Part shown: piece by piece, positions 19,227-29,285 of the stretch
How positions within the stretch are numbered: the first letter of the stretch is position 1
Layout: each line of letters opens with the position of its first letter
Source of the DNA: Candidatus Kapaibacterium sp.
GTDB taxonomy: Bacteria; Bacteroidota; Ignavibacteria; Kapaibacteriales; Kapaibacteriaceae
Reading direction: 5' to 3'
Length of the DNA: 64,000 nucleotides
NCBI GenBank assembly: GCA_018882585.1
Contig: VFFB01000005.1
Span: 1 to 64,000 of the forward strand
The notes under the pieces: model-generated
The model's database searches: none
The model's input: only the letters and a program-made list of their open reading frames with translations
Told to the model about the DNA's origin: nothing
Position numbers and translations under genes: made by a program

Positions 19227-21017
19227 TTAGGCGGCGTCCCGTTCGGCAACGCGTTTGCGGATGGCCTCGATCGACCCCACGGGGATCGCTTCGATCAGAT
19301 TGCGGGTGTAGGCCTGCTGCGGCTGAGCGTATAGCGCATTCGACGGGCCCATCTCGACAATCTTGCCGGCATTCATCACGGCGATGCGGTCGGAGATGAA
19401 CTTCACAACGCTCAGGTCGTGCGAGATGAAGATGTACGTCAACTTGAACTCGTCGCGCAGTTGCACAAGCAGGTTTAGCACCTGTGCCTGCACCGAGACG
19501 TCAAGGGCCGACACCGATTCGTCGCAGATCAGCAGCTTGGGTTTAAGCGCGAGCGCACGCGCAATACAGATGCGCTGGCGCTGTCCGCCCGAGAATTCAT
19601 GCGGATAGTTCGAGAAGTGACGCGGCAGCATGTTCACCTTGTCCAACAGGTATAACACATGCTCTTTGCGCTCCTTCTCGGAGTCGCCAATGCCGTGCAC
19701 ACGCATCACTTCCATGATGGCGCTGCCGACGCTCAGTCGAGGATTGAGCGACGAATATGGATCCTGAAAGATGATCTGAAAGTCGCGGCGCATCTTCATC
19801 AGCTCGGCACTGTTCAGCTTGCAGACATCGCGTCCGTCGAACATCACCGTACCCGACGTTGGCTCGACCAGTCGCAGCACGGCTCGGCCCGTCGTGGTCT
19901 TTCCGCAGCCGGATTCGCCTACAAGACCAAGCGTCTCGCCGGGCTTGACGTCGAACGTGATGCCATCGACAGCCTTGACGAAACCGGACGTGCGACCGAA
20001 CAGGCCCGACTTGATCGGGAAGTGTACTTCGAGGTTGCGGACGTCAAGCAGAGGCTTTTCCATGGACAGGGCCGTATTCCGGTCGTCGATCTCGTCCTGC
20101 GTGATCTCGAGTTCGTGCACCGTTGCTTCGACCGTGGCATGCGACCGTTCGACGATCGCACCGTCGGCCTGTTCGTCCATGAAGTCTCGAACCGTAGGCA
20201 GAATGCGGAGTTTTTTATCAAGTCGCGGACGGCACGCCAGCAGACCCTTTGTGTAGGGATGCTGGGGATCTTCGAAGATCTGCTGTACGCTTCCCGTTTC
20301 GACGATCTTGCCCTTGTACATCACGATCACGTCATCGGCGATCTCGGCGATCACGCCAAGGTCATGCGTGATGAACATCATGCTCATGGCATGCTTCCGC
20401 TGCAGGTCGCGCATCAGGTCAAGGATCGTTGCCTGCACCGTCACGTCAAGCGCCGTGGTGGGCTCGTCGGCGATCAGCAGGGCGGGATTGCACGACATGG
20501 CCATGGCGATCATCACCCGCTGCTTTTGTCCGCCCGACAGTTGATGCGGATATGACTTCATCATCTGCTCGGGGCGTGGCAGCTGCACTTCCTTCAGCAG
20601 GGCCAGCGTGCGCTCGGTGGCTTCGGCCGTCGACACCTGCTGATGCAGCCGTATTGCCTCAATGATCTGATCGCCACATGTGAACACAGGATTGAGCGAC
20701 GTCATCGGCTCCTGAAAGATCATCGCGATCTTGTTGCCTCGATACGTGCGCATCTTCTCTTCCGGTAGCGCCAACAGGTCTGTCACTGCCCCCTGCTCAT
20801 GAAACAGTACCTTGCCGCCCGTGATACGTCCCGGAGGATCGGGAATCAGACGCATGACGGAGAGTGAGGTGACGGATTTACCGGATCCCGATTCGCCAAC
20901 GATGCCAAGCGTGCGGCCTTTGTGGACGGTGAACGAGACATTGTTCACAGCCTTGACCAGAGCTTGTTCCGTGCGGAATTCGGTAACCAGATTCGATACG
21001 TCGAGCAGGGTTTCCAT
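19227..21017 (-). CDS. Dipeptide/oligopeptide-type ABC transporter, two fused ATP-binding domains (DppD-DppF-like)
   Basis: Two complete Walker A/ABC signature/Walker B sets in one [14 protein letters not shown]...[15 protein letters not shown] and [11 protein letters not shown]...[15 protein letters not shown]. Confidence 0.9.
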   Translation of the reverse strand: METLLDVSNLVTEFRTEQALVKAVNNVSFTVHKGRTLGIVGESGSGKSVTSLSVMRLIPDPPGRITGGKVLFHEQGAVTDLLALPEEKMRTYRGNKIAMIFQEPMTSLNPVFTCGDQIIEAIRLHQQVSTAEATERTLALLKEVQLPRPEQMMKSYPHQLSGGQKQRVMIAMAMSCNPALLIADEPTTALDVTVQATILDLMRDLQRKHAMSMMFITHDLGVIAEIADDVIVMYKGKIVETGSVQQIFEDPQHPYTKGLLACRPRLDKKLRILPTVRDFMDEQADGAIVERSHATVEATVHELEITQDEIDDRNTALSMEKPLLDVRNLEVHFPIKSGLFGRTSGFVKAVDGITFDVKPGETLGLVGESGCGKTTTGRAVLRLVEPTSGTVMFDGRDVCKLNSAELMKMRRDFQIIFQDPYSSLNPRLSVGSAIMEVMRVHGIGDSEKERKEHVLYLLDKVNMLPRHFSNYPHEFSGGQRQRICIARALALKPKLLICDESVSALDVSVQAQVLNLLVQLRDEFKLTYIFISHDLSVVKFISDRIAVMNAGKIVEMGPSNALYAQPQQAYTRNLIEAIPVGSIEAIRKRVAERDAA

Positions 21018-21132
21018 AGCGACCCGAGATGAGTTGGGTAGGGGGCGAAGTTACCGCTTTCGGGGGACGTTCTCATGCGCTTTGCCTGCGCGTGCAGACA
21101 ATTTCGCATCACCATCGGGTCAGCGCCAGACC

Positions 21133-21192
21133 AAAAAAGAACCGCCAATGTGCGACCATGGCTTTCAAGCTCATGCCTGCACATCGGCGGTT
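21133..21192 (-). terminator. Intrinsic-terminator-like hairpin in leader region of dppDF-like gene
   Basis: Minus strand AACCGCCGATGTGC ... GCACATTGGCGGTT then CTTTTTT; 14-bp stem with one G-U. Confidence 0.75.
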
Positions 21193-21242
21193 GCCACCAC
21201 AAAGGGCGGATAATGTTCGATCCGGTTTCCCGGCGCGTTTTC

Positions 21243-21285
21243 AAAAAAAAGAATGGGCGCTCCCCTGGTCACTACACCCATTCTT
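21243..21285 (-). terminator. Intrinsic terminator
   Basis: Minus strand AAGAATGGG-tgtagtgaccaggggagcg-CCCATTCTT followed by T-run. Confidence 0.85.
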
Positions 21286-21335
21286 GAGGGGTTTTGGGTC
21301 CATCTTGACCTCAACAATAGTGCTGAGGTCGATGG
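21243..21335 (-). ncRNA. Candidate structured RNA (or structured 3' UTR) ending at terminator
   Basis: Hairpin CCATCGACCTCA-gcactattgt-TGAGGTCaaGATGG (21335-21300) followed by the terminator hairpin; CCCCT upstream can pair with AGGGG in the terminator loop. Confidence 0.35.
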
Positions 21336-21448
21336 AAGGATGTCACGTCAGTGCAAGTTAACTACGTTTACGCAAAGTTGTACGCAGTTGCACGGATTTT
21401 TTTTCACCCAGGGGGTGGCATGGTGGCTCATGCCACGGCAGCACTCCC

Positions 21449-22780
21449 TTAGGCCGGTTGGCGCAGCACCTGTCGCGTCTGGCGGGCCAGGTAGGCATTG
21501 GCCACGATACGGCCGACAACCATGGCCACGGCGGCCGAGATCACGCCAACAGGATTAATCGTGCCCACAAGGACGGCCATGACGGCGGCGATCAGGCCAA
21601 CCTCGACAATGGTGCTCCACGTGACGGCAACGCTCCGTCGGGCCGAGATCAGCACGGCCCGTTGCAGGGAGTAGAGTACGGCCAGGGCCGGCAGGGGCAC
21701 CAGGATCATCGTTGGCACAATGGCAAACGCTGCCAGTTGGGCACTCAGGCCGTACATGCCCTGGTAGAGCCAGGCGGCGGCAGGGGTGAATGCAACGATG
21801 ACCAGCACGACCGTTGTTGCGATGGCGATACCGGCGCCCACGCGTTGCAGCGGCTGCAGATGCTGACGTCGTTCACCCAGCAGGGCAATGCCGACCTCCT
21901 GGTACGAAAAGCCGAAGCTCCTGAAGAGGAAGACGAAGGAATCGACCACAGGCAGCACGGCAAGTGACTCGACACTCATGGGCGAGCGTCCCATGAAGAA
22001 GGCGAGCATCGGCGTTACCACGAATCCGATCACGCTGGTCATGGCCAGCGGCACATAGAACCGCATCACGTCACGGTACGTCGGTGGCGGCGCCAGCTCA
22101 TGCTCGTCCTGCTCGCGATAGCGTCGAAGCACGTCGAACGACATCGCGCGCGTAGCCACAGCCTCGAGGGTGACCCCGACGGACAGGCTGATGGCGCCGA
22201 CAAGGGTTCCGGGCGCGCCTGCAGCTGCCAGCGCGAATGCCGATCCGGCCATGCTGATGATGCGGACGACGGTGCCATAGGCAACCAGCCGGGTCTGGCC
22301 GGCGCGAATGAGCAGCCCTTGGTAGAAGCGACGATAGCCGATGGCGGCAGGCCATGGGATCAGACAAACGAATGCCGCATACATGCGCTCTGCCACTTCC
22401 GGCGGCATGTTCAGGATGCCATAGGCGACCACGTTGTAGACAGCCGGTATGCTCACGATGAGCATGCCTGCCGTTACCAGGGCGTTGATGCGCCACGTAA
22501 ATGCGCGCAGACGCTCTACGGCATGTCTGTCTGTGGCAAGGGCCACGCTCATGCTAAGCAGCATGATCACGGGTGACTCGATCAGCATGGCCAACGAGAT
22601 GGCAACGCCGTAGGCAGCCAGGTTGTACGTCGGATCGGGCAGGCGTGCGATCAACGACGTCAGGATTGGCCCTTCGACGGCCATCATCAGCCAGGTAGCG
22701 CTAAGCGGGATCCAGAAGTTGATGACGTCGCGCGTTCGCAACGGCGCGTCGGTGTGCAGAGGCATGCGGCGGGAAACCAA
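21449..22780 (-). CDS. Multi-TM MATE/MOP-superfamily-like transporter
   Basis: About 12 hydrophobic segments; FWIPLSATWLMMAVEGPILTSLIARL, LIESPVIMLLSMSVAL. Confidence 0.6.
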   Translation of the reverse strand: MVSRRMPLHTDAPLRTRDVINFWIPLSATWLMMAVEGPILTSLIARLPDPTYNLAAYGVAISLAMLIESPVIMLLSMSVALATDRHAVERLRAFTWRINALVTAGMLIVSIPAVYNVVAYGILNMPPEVAERMYAAFVCLIPWPAAIGYRRFYQGLLIRAGQTRLVAYGTVVRIISMAGSAFALAAAGAPGTLVGAISLSVGVTLEAVATRAMSFDVLRRYREQDEHELAPPPTYRDVMRFYVPLAMTSVIGFVVTPMLAFFMGRSPMSVESLAVLPVVDSFVFLFRSFGFSYQEVGIALLGERRQHLQPLQRVGAGIAIATTVVLVIVAFTPAAAWLYQGMYGLSAQLAAFAIVPTMILVPLPALAVLYSLQRAVLISARRSVAVTWSTIVEVGLIAAVMAVLVGTINPVGVISAAVAMVVGRIVANAYLARQTRQVLRQPA

Positions 22781-22800
22781 AGTTGGCGCAATTTAGTGCC

Positions 22801-23298
22801 ATGTCATTCACCGAGACCCAACATCTCTCCCGCCAGGCGATCCGCGTCATTCGGTGGATCCTGATCATAGTGTCGGCATTCGAGGTCCTGCTGTTCTCGA
22901 CCATTGCATTCGTCGAGCATGACGCATGGGCCATGCTGCCTGCGGCCGGGACAATTGCGATGCTGTTCGTCGTGATGTGGATGATGCGCGCGTCTACGCT
23001 GCTCGTGGTGGTCGATAACGATGGCATCATCGTCAAAGCGCGGTTCTTTCATCGTCGCGGCCGCAACATTCCGTGGACCGACGTGCAACGTGTGCAGCTT
23101 CGCCCCTTACGGGCATTCAGCGAGTTTGGTGGCTGGGGCATTCGGTATGGATTTCGGAATGCTACCGGATACATCTACGATGGCGATCATTGTTTGGAAT
23201 GTGTGCTGCAGAATCAAAAGCGAATCGTCGTCTCCATCGTCAATATCGACGATCTGCGACATGTGCTGACGCAGCAGGGACGTATCACGGCTGGGTAG
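22801..23298 (+). CDS. Small membrane protein with two TM segments, PH-like domain
   Basis: MSFTETQHLSRQAIRVIRWILIIVSAFEVLLFST...; C-terminal DVQRVQLRPLRAF region. Confidence 0.5.
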   Translation: MSFTETQHLSRQAIRVIRWILIIVSAFEVLLFSTIAFVEHDAWAMLPAAGTIAMLFVVMWMMRASTLLVVVDNDGIIVKARFFHRRGRNIPWTDVQRVQLRPLRAFSEFGGWGIRYGFRNATGYIYDGDHCLECVLQNQKRIVVSIVNIDDLRHVLTQQGRITAG

Positions 23299-23374
23299 CC
23301 GCCGTATCGCCAACGGGCATCAGCGCCGATACCGCAGCCTCATCTACGTGGCCCCTTCGTCGTAGTTTGCATGC

Positions 23375-24544
23375 ATGAAGGTCCTTGTTCTTGCTCTATC
23401 GCTACTGTGCTGCACGCTGCAGACGTCGTTTGCTGCCGACACCGTCCGCATCTGTACCTACAATGCGCTGAAGTTCAATGCTTCGAACGAAGACGGTCGC
23501 ATCCCCCATTTCCGGCGCATCCTTGACTCGATACGTCCGGATGTTTTGCTATGCCAGGAAGTCGACGACGCATCGCTTGGTGCACGCTTCGTGGGTGAGG
23601 TACTGACGTGGACGCCATTTGCGGCGTCGCCGTATATCAACGGTCCTGATACCGACTGCCAGATCCTGTTTGCACAGGATAAGTTCGACTACCTAGGGCA
23701 ACGCCGAATCACGACCACCCTTCGTGACATTGCAGAGTTTACTATTGCGACGCGACCGACGAACGGGCTGCAGCCCGACACACTGGTGCTGTATGCCGTG
23801 CATCTGAAAGCGAGTGACGACGCGTCCTCCGCCTCGCAACGGACTCAGGAAGTTCGACGTCTGATCGCAGGTATGACCAACGCATCGTATGCCGTGATAG
23901 CCGGCGACTTCAACATTTACAGTCCGCAGGAAGCTGCATACACCGAGCTGGTGGGCCCGGCTGCCACGCGGCGCTTCGTCGATCCGCTGGGCACGACGTG
24001 GGCACGAAACACCGCCGCCTATGCCCAGATCTACACTCAGTGCACGCGTCAAACCACCATGGGTTCATGCGGTGGCGGCGTCGATGGCGGCGTCGATGAT
24101 CGCTTCGATTACATTCTTGTGTCGACGGAGCTTGCCCCACGCATTGTTCAGGGCAGCTATACACCATTTGGCAACGACGGCGTTGCACGATTGAACAGCG
24201 CCATCGACAACCCGCCCAATCAGCGCGTCAGTGCCGACATGGCAGCTGCGCTCAAGTGTGCGTCGGACCACCTGCCCGTCTACGTCGACATCATTCTTGG
24301 CGACCTTCAGGCAGGTGTGGAGGGGGCAGCGAACAACGTCGAGTGGCTTCACCTGCTCGATCATGCGCTTGAGATCGACGTCGTGCGCGACCGCGACGTC
24401 GTGCAGATCTACGACATGCAGGGGCGCCTATGGGCTGACCACGTACTGATAGGCCCCACCGCCCGCATCAGCGTTGCCGGCCTACCCGCAGGTGTGTACG
24501 GCGTGCGCGCCGGAACGCGATGGGCCTCGTTCGTGCTGCCCTGA
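23375..24544 (+). CDS. Exported endonuclease/exonuclease/phosphatase-family protein with T9SS-like C-terminus
   Basis: TVRICTYNALKFN, CQEVDD, VIAGDFNIYSP, DDRFDYILVS, SDHLPVYVDI; C-term YDMQGRLWADHVL...LPAGVYGVRAG. Confidence 0.82.
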   Translation: MKVLVLALSLLCCTLQTSFAADTVRICTYNALKFNASNEDGRIPHFRRILDSIRPDVLLCQEVDDASLGARFVGEVLTWTPFAASPYINGPDTDCQILFAQDKFDYLGQRRITTTLRDIAEFTIATRPTNGLQPDTLVLYAVHLKASDDASSASQRTQEVRRLIAGMTNASYAVIAGDFNIYSPQEAAYTELVGPAATRRFVDPLGTTWARNTAAYAQIYTQCTRQTTMGSCGGGVDGGVDDRFDYILVSTELAPRIVQGSYTPFGNDGVARLNSAIDNPPNQRVSADMAAALKCASDHLPVYVDIILGDLQAGVEGAANNVEWLHLLDHALEIDVVRDRDVVQIYDMQGRLWADHVLIGPTARISVAGLPAGVYGVRAGTRWASFVLP

Positions 24545-24548
24545 CGGC

Positions 24549-25523
24549 TCAGTACTTCAGCAGCCAGGCAAAGACCAGCGGGGCGACGATCGTGGCATCA
24601 CTCTCGATGATGAACTTCGGCGTGGTGATGTCCAGCTTGCCCCATGTGATCTTCTCGTTGGGAACGGCGCCGGAATACGAGCCGTACGAGGTCGTGCTGT
24701 CGCTGATCTGGCAGAAGTACGACCAGAACGGCACGTCGTGCCACTCAAGGTCCTGATACATCATCGGCACCACGCAGATCGGGAAGTCACCGGCAATGCC
24801 GCCACCGATCTGGAAAAAGCCTACGCCCTTACCGGACGAGTTCTGTCGGTACCAGTCGGACAACCACACCATGTATTCGATGCCTGACTTCATGGTCGAA
24901 GCCTGCAGTTCGCCCTTGATCACGTAGCTGGCAAAGATGTTGCCCATGGTTGAGTCTTCCCAGCCCGGGCACACGATGGGCAGGTTCTTCTCGGCAGCTG
25001 CCAGCATCCACGAATTCTTCGGGTCGATCTGGTAGTACTGCTCAAGGTCGCCCGCCAGCAGCATCTTGTACATGTACTCATGCGGGAAGTACCGCTCGCC
25101 GTTATCCTGTGCCCCTTTCCACTGTTTATGGATCTGGGCCTGAATGCGGCGGAATGCTTCCTCTTCGGGAATGCAGGTGTCGGTAACGCGGTTGAAGCCG
25201 TGTTCCAGCAGGTCCCATTCGTCCTGCGGACTCAGGTCGCGATAGTTGGGCACACGCTTGTAGTGGTTGTGTGCAACCAGATTCATGATGTCTTCTTCGA
25301 GGTTGGCCCCCGTACACGAGATGATCTGCACCTTGTCCTGCCGGATCATTTCGGCAAGCGTCTTGCCGAGTTCGGCCGTGCTCATGGCGCCGGCAAGGGT
25401 GATCATCATCTTGCCACCTTCGGCAAGGTGTGTTTCGTAGCCCTTCGCTGCATCCATCAGGGCCGCAGCATTGAAGTGCAGGAAGTGTTCTTCGATGTAT
25501 CTGGAAACAGGACCGCGTTCCAT
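24549..25523 (-). CDS. Deoxyhypusine synthase-family protein
   Basis: MITLAGAMSTAELGKTLAEMIR, CTGANLEEDI, GKGVGFFQIGGGIAGDFPICVVPMM, ATIVAPLVFAWLLK. Confidence 0.85.
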   Translation of the reverse strand: MERGPVSRYIEEHFLHFNAAALMDAAKGYETHLAEGGKMMITLAGAMSTAELGKTLAEMIRQDKVQIISCTGANLEEDIMNLVAHNHYKRVPNYRDLSPQDEWDLLEHGFNRVTDTCIPEEEAFRRIQAQIHKQWKGAQDNGERYFPHEYMYKMLLAGDLEQYYQIDPKNSWMLAAAEKNLPIVCPGWEDSTMGNIFASYVIKGELQASTMKSGIEYMVWLSDWYRQNSSGKGVGFFQIGGGIAGDFPICVVPMMYQDLEWHDVPFWSYFCQISDSTTSYGSYSGAVPNEKITWGKLDITTPKFIIESDATIVAPLVFAWLLKY

Positions 25524-25603
25524 GGAAGTCTCCGTGAGTAAGGGGGCTGCAAAATTACGGATTCGCCAGACCCGTGCGAGGTACCGAAATGGTATTTTGG
25601 AGC

Positions 25604-26644
25604 ATGAACGTTCGCGCGGTGACCATTGCAACGTCAGTCCTGGCTGTACTTGCTTCGGCGGCAGTGCTCTATGCTCTGCGATCTATCATGCTGCCGCTGG
25701 TGCTAGCCGGCTTACTCAGCATCCTGTTCCGTCCGCTCGTCAACCGCCTGCGCGCATGGAAGGTGCCTTCGGTCCTGTGCCTTGTGATTGTCCTGCTGAT
25801 CGTTTCGTCGGCACTGTGGACGATCTACACCATCGGTGCGGCCGGCACTTCCAGTGTGATCGAGAAAGCGCCGGAGTATGATATCCGCGTGCAGCAGCTT
25901 TCGGATCAGATCACGGCGTGGGTGCGGGATCTGACGACGATGATCTATGGACGTCCGACGAAGATCCGTCTCGAGAACATCGTCAACGTCTCGACGCTGA
26001 CCGGTGTTGCGGCGCAATGGCTGGGAAGCGTGGTGTCCTTCGTCAGCGACGCCTTCCTGGTGTTGCTCTTCCTGGTCTTCATGATCCCTGCCGGCGAGCA
26101 TTTCCCTCGCAAACTCCAGGCCGCCACCAAGGATGTCGATTGGTTGGATGCGACCCACGTGTACGACCGCGTCTATTCTGACGTGGTGCGCTACATCAGC
26201 GTCAAGACCATCATGAACGCCATCAATGGTCTTGCTACATGGGCTCTGCTTGAGGCATTCGGCGTCGACTTTGCCCCCCTGCTTGGACTGTTGAGTTTCC
26301 TGCTGCACTACCTGCCGAACATCGGATCGGTGGTATCAACAGTGCTGCCGACCGTGGTTGCACTACTGCAGTTCGGCACCATCGGTGGCACACTGTCCGT
26401 TACCATCCCCCTGATCATTGTGCAGGGTGGCATCGGTAACGTGCTCGAGCCCAAGGTCATGGGCAAGAGTCTCGACCTGAGCCCCGTCGTCGTCCTGTTT
26501 GCCCTGGTCTTCTGGGGTTGGATGTGGGGTGTCACGGGCATGATCCTTTCCGTGCCCATCATGGCCGTGATCAAGAGCGTGCTCGAGGCCACGACGTCGA
26601 CCCGACCCCTGGCCGTCCTGATGGGCGAGCGCGTGCGGGACTGA
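25604..26644 (+). CDS. AI-2E family transporter (TqsA/PerM-like permease)
   Basis: Multi-TM; LLSFLLHYLPNIGSVVSTVLPTVVALL, NVLEPKVMGKSLDLSPVVVLFALVFWGWMWGVTGMILSVPIMAVIK. Confidence 0.88.
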   Translation: MNVRAVTIATSVLAVLASAAVLYALRSIMLPLVLAGLLSILFRPLVNRLRAWKVPSVLCLVIVLLIVSSALWTIYTIGAAGTSSVIEKAPEYDIRVQQLSDQITAWVRDLTTMIYGRPTKIRLENIVNVSTLTGVAAQWLGSVVSFVSDAFLVLLFLVFMIPAGEHFPRKLQAATKDVDWLDATHVYDRVYSDVVRYISVKTIMNAINGLATWALLEAFGVDFAPLLGLLSFLLHYLPNIGSVVSTVLPTVVALLQFGTIGGTLSVTIPLIIVQGGIGNVLEPKVMGKSLDLSPVVVLFALVFWGWMWGVTGMILSVPIMAVIKSVLEATTSTRPLAVLMGERVRD

Positions 26645-26659
26645 CGTAGTTTTGTTGTC

Positions 26660-27313
26660 ATGATCATCGATGTGCAAGACGTGACGATGCTGTACGACGG
26701 GATCCCGGCGCTCAGCAACGTGTCGGCAACGATCGGCCAGGGCGCCCTGATCGTGCTTACCGGTCCTACGGGAGCAGGAAAGACGACCTTTCTGCGACTG
26801 CTCTATGCCGACCTGCTGCCCACGTCCGGTGTGGTGCTGATCAACGGCACGGCCACCTCGCGTATGAAGGCTGCACAGCTTCGCACCGTACGTCGATCCA
26901 TCGGCATCGTCCAGCAGAACTGTCGTCTGGTGGATGACTACACCGTTTACGACAACATGCTGATGCCGCTGGCCGTACATGGTCTTTCCAAGGCTGACGC
27001 GAGCAAGCGCGCGCTTGAGACGCTAGCCGATCTCGACATCAGCTACGTGCGACACAAGCTTCCGCGACAGCTCTCCGGGGGCGAGCGCCACCTGGTGGCA
27101 CTGGCCCGTGCCATTGCCGTGCAGCCCGGCATCATCATTGCCGACGAGCCGACAGGTACGCTCGACGAGGCCACGTCCATGGCCGTAGCCGGTGTGCTTC
27201 GACGGCAGGCCGAATCTGGCACGTCGCTTGTGATCTCGACACACAGCGCCTCGTTCGCCGCTGCCTTTCCGGCAGCGCAGCACATTCACCTTGTAGAAGG
27301 GAGTCTGGCCTGA
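26660..27313 (+). CDS. ABC transporter ATP-binding protein, FtsE/LolD-like
   Basis: GPTGAGKTTFLRLLYADLLPTSG, LSGGERHLVALARAI, IIADEPTGTLDEATS. Confidence 0.85.
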   Translation: MIIDVQDVTMLYDGIPALSNVSATIGQGALIVLTGPTGAGKTTFLRLLYADLLPTSGVVLINGTATSRMKAAQLRTVRRSIGIVQQNCRLVDDYTVYDNMLMPLAVHGLSKADASKRALETLADLDISYVRHKLPRQLSGGERHLVALARAIAVQPGIIIADEPTGTLDEATSMAVAGVLRRQAESGTSLVISTHSASFAAAFPAAQHIHLVEGSLA

Positions 27314-28050
27314 TGACACGCATTGCCATCGTAGGATACGGCGCCATGGGGCGCGCCGTCGAGCGGCTTGCGCCGCAGGCCGACGCCAACGTTGTGGCCA
27401 TCTGTGACATCGATGATCCGTTCACGCCCTTGGTGGCCGCGCATGCCGATGTCGCCGTCGACTTCACGCTGCCCCATGTGGTACCTGACGTGGTACGTGT
27501 TGCCTGCGACTCCGGCACGAATCTTGTGATCGGCACGACGGGCTGGTATGACCGGTTCGACGAGGTGGCGTCCATGGCCGCGAAGGCCGGCATTGGCCTG
27601 GTCTATGGCACGAACTTCTCCATCGGCGTCCAGATGTTCTTCCGGTTGGTGCGCCTTGCCGCGCAACTTGCCGAGCGGCAGCCCGAGTACGACGTGATGC
27701 TGCACGAATGGCATCACAAGCGAAAGAAAGACGCGCCAAGCGGCACTGCCCTGACGGCTGCCGACCTTGTGCTTGGACAGCTGTCGCGCAAGACGCGGAT
27801 CGAGTCTGAAACGTCACACGACCGGATCGACGCCGATGCGCTGCACGTAACGTCGACGCGCGGTGGCGAGATCGTCGGAAAGCACGTGCTTACGATGGAC
27901 TCGGCTGTTGATCGTATCGAGGTTACGCACGATGCAAAGAACAGGGACGGTTTTGCCTGGGGAGCACTTCAGGCTGCACGCTGGATCAACGGCAGAACGG
28001 GCGTGTACGACTTTGCGGATATCATAGATCAACTGGAGACGAAGCCATGA
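27313..28050 (+). CDS. dapB: 4-hydroxy-tetrahydrodipicolinate reductase
   Basis: RIAIVGYGAMGRAV, VIGTTGW, YGTNFSIGVQMF, EWHHKRKKDAPSGTAL. Confidence 0.93.
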   Translation: MTRIAIVGYGAMGRAVERLAPQADANVVAICDIDDPFTPLVAAHADVAVDFTLPHVVPDVVRVACDSGTNLVIGTTGWYDRFDEVASMAAKAGIGLVYGTNFSIGVQMFFRLVRLAAQLAERQPEYDVMLHEWHHKRKKDAPSGTALTAADLVLGQLSRKTRIESETSHDRIDADALHVTSTRGGEIVGKHVLTMDSAVDRIEVTHDAKNRDGFAWGALQAARWINGRTGVYDFADIIDQLETKP

Positions 28051-28754
28051 CCAAGCTTGTGCGCATCGCGATGCTGGCTGTGCTGGCGACAACCGTGGCA
28101 GTTGCCGGGCAGACCGGCAAGAAGGCGATACCAACGGTAAAACGGACAGCGAAGAAAACAGCTCTGCTGCCACGGCCCATCAGCAAGCCACGGCCCCTTG
28201 CATCGCCACTCCTGCCCACACCCCAGCGTTATCGCATGGCAGGTATGATACTCTCGTCACCCATTCGACCCGGCAGCAGGTCCCTTACGTCGATCTTCGG
28301 CGTCCTGTCAACGCCGGTACTGCCCTCGATGTATGCCGCCACCCATTCGACGCTTGGTCTGTCTTCGCCGTTGCTGCCCTCGGCACGCATCGTACGGACG
28401 TCGCAACAGACGCAGCAGACCACCGCAGCAATGCCGGTCGGCGCAAAGCCCGTTCTTGTGATCATGCCGGCCGACACGACGCTGACGCTCGACGCGCGCG
28501 GCTTCGCCTCGGCCAAGATCCGCTTTCGGAATGCCGGCGGCGGCAAGCTATCCATCGCCCGTATCACACCGTCGTGCGGATGCGCCAGCGCCTCCGTACA
28601 GCGAAACACCATCGACTCCACCGGTACGGGCATGTTCCTGATCGGGGTGAACGGCAAGAACGTCACCGATGTGTCCGACGTTGTCGAGTGGGTGATCGAG
28701 TCCAACGCAGCGGTCCCCTCTGTTCCGTATCGCGTTCGCATCAAGAAACCTTAA
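28047..28754 (+). CDS. Exported DUF1573-type protein
   Basis: Signal peptide; FRNAGGGKLSIARITPSCGCASASV. Confidence 0.7.
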   Translation: MTKLVRIAMLAVLATTVAVAGQTGKKAIPTVKRTAKKTALLPRPISKPRPLASPLLPTPQRYRMAGMILSSPIRPGSRSLTSIFGVLSTPVLPSMYAATHSTLGLSSPLLPSARIVRTSQQTQQTTAAMPVGAKPVLVIMPADTTLTLDARGFASAKIRFRNAGGGKLSIARITPSCGCASASVQRNTIDSTGTGMFLIGVNGKNVTDVSDVVEWVIESNAAVPSVPYRVRIKKP

Positions 28755-28774
28755 CCGACCCCAAGGACCCAACC

Positions 28775-29179
28775 ATGGCATACTGGCTTGTAAAGTCGGA
28801 ACCTGACGTGTACAGCTGGGATACCTTCGTAGCCGAGAAGCAGACCTACTGGAATGGCGTGCGCAACTATCAGGCACGCAACAACATGAAGGCCATGCGC
28901 AAGGGCGACACCGTGATGTTCTACCACAGCAACGAGGAGCGCCAGGTGGTGGGGCTGTGTACTGTGGTCAAAGAGGCCTATCAGGACCCCACGACCGACG
29001 ATCCGGCGTGGGTTGTGGTTGACGTGAAAGCGGGCAAGCGACTCAAGACACCCGTCACCCTTGCCACGATCAAGCAGACCAAGGGTCTGGAACAGATCGC
29101 CCTTATCAAGCAAAGCCGCTTGTCGGTGATGCCGCTCACCGAAGACGAGTTCAACATCATCATCGCCTTGGGATCGTAA
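28775..29179 (+). CDS. EVE-domain protein
   Basis: MAYWLVKSEPDVYSWDTFVAEK..YWNGVRNYQARNNMKAMRKGDTVMFYHSN. Confidence 0.92.
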   Translation: MAYWLVKSEPDVYSWDTFVAEKQTYWNGVRNYQARNNMKAMRKGDTVMFYHSNEERQVVGLCTVVKEAYQDPTTDDPAWVVVDVKAGKRLKTPVTLATIKQTKGLEQIALIKQSRLSVMPLTEDEFNIIIALGS

Positions 29180-29213
29180 GACCTCTACCTGCGTCCGCGA
29201 AACCGTCTCATCA

Positions 29214-29256
29214 CGCAAAAACGAACAACGCCGCTTCGTCTTTCACGGAGCGGCGT
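29214..29256 (-). terminator. Intrinsic terminator downstream of dnaA
   Basis: Minus strand ACGCCGCT-ccgtgaaagacga-AGCGGCGT then TGTTCGTTTTT. Confidence 0.7.
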
Positions 29257-29285
29257 CGCAGTTCTTCGTCGTATGCTACGTTGCG

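Noticed and set aside
19659-20555. 298-aa + strand ORF
   Set aside because: Antisense to the dppDF-like double ATPase; His/Arg-rich shadow ORF.
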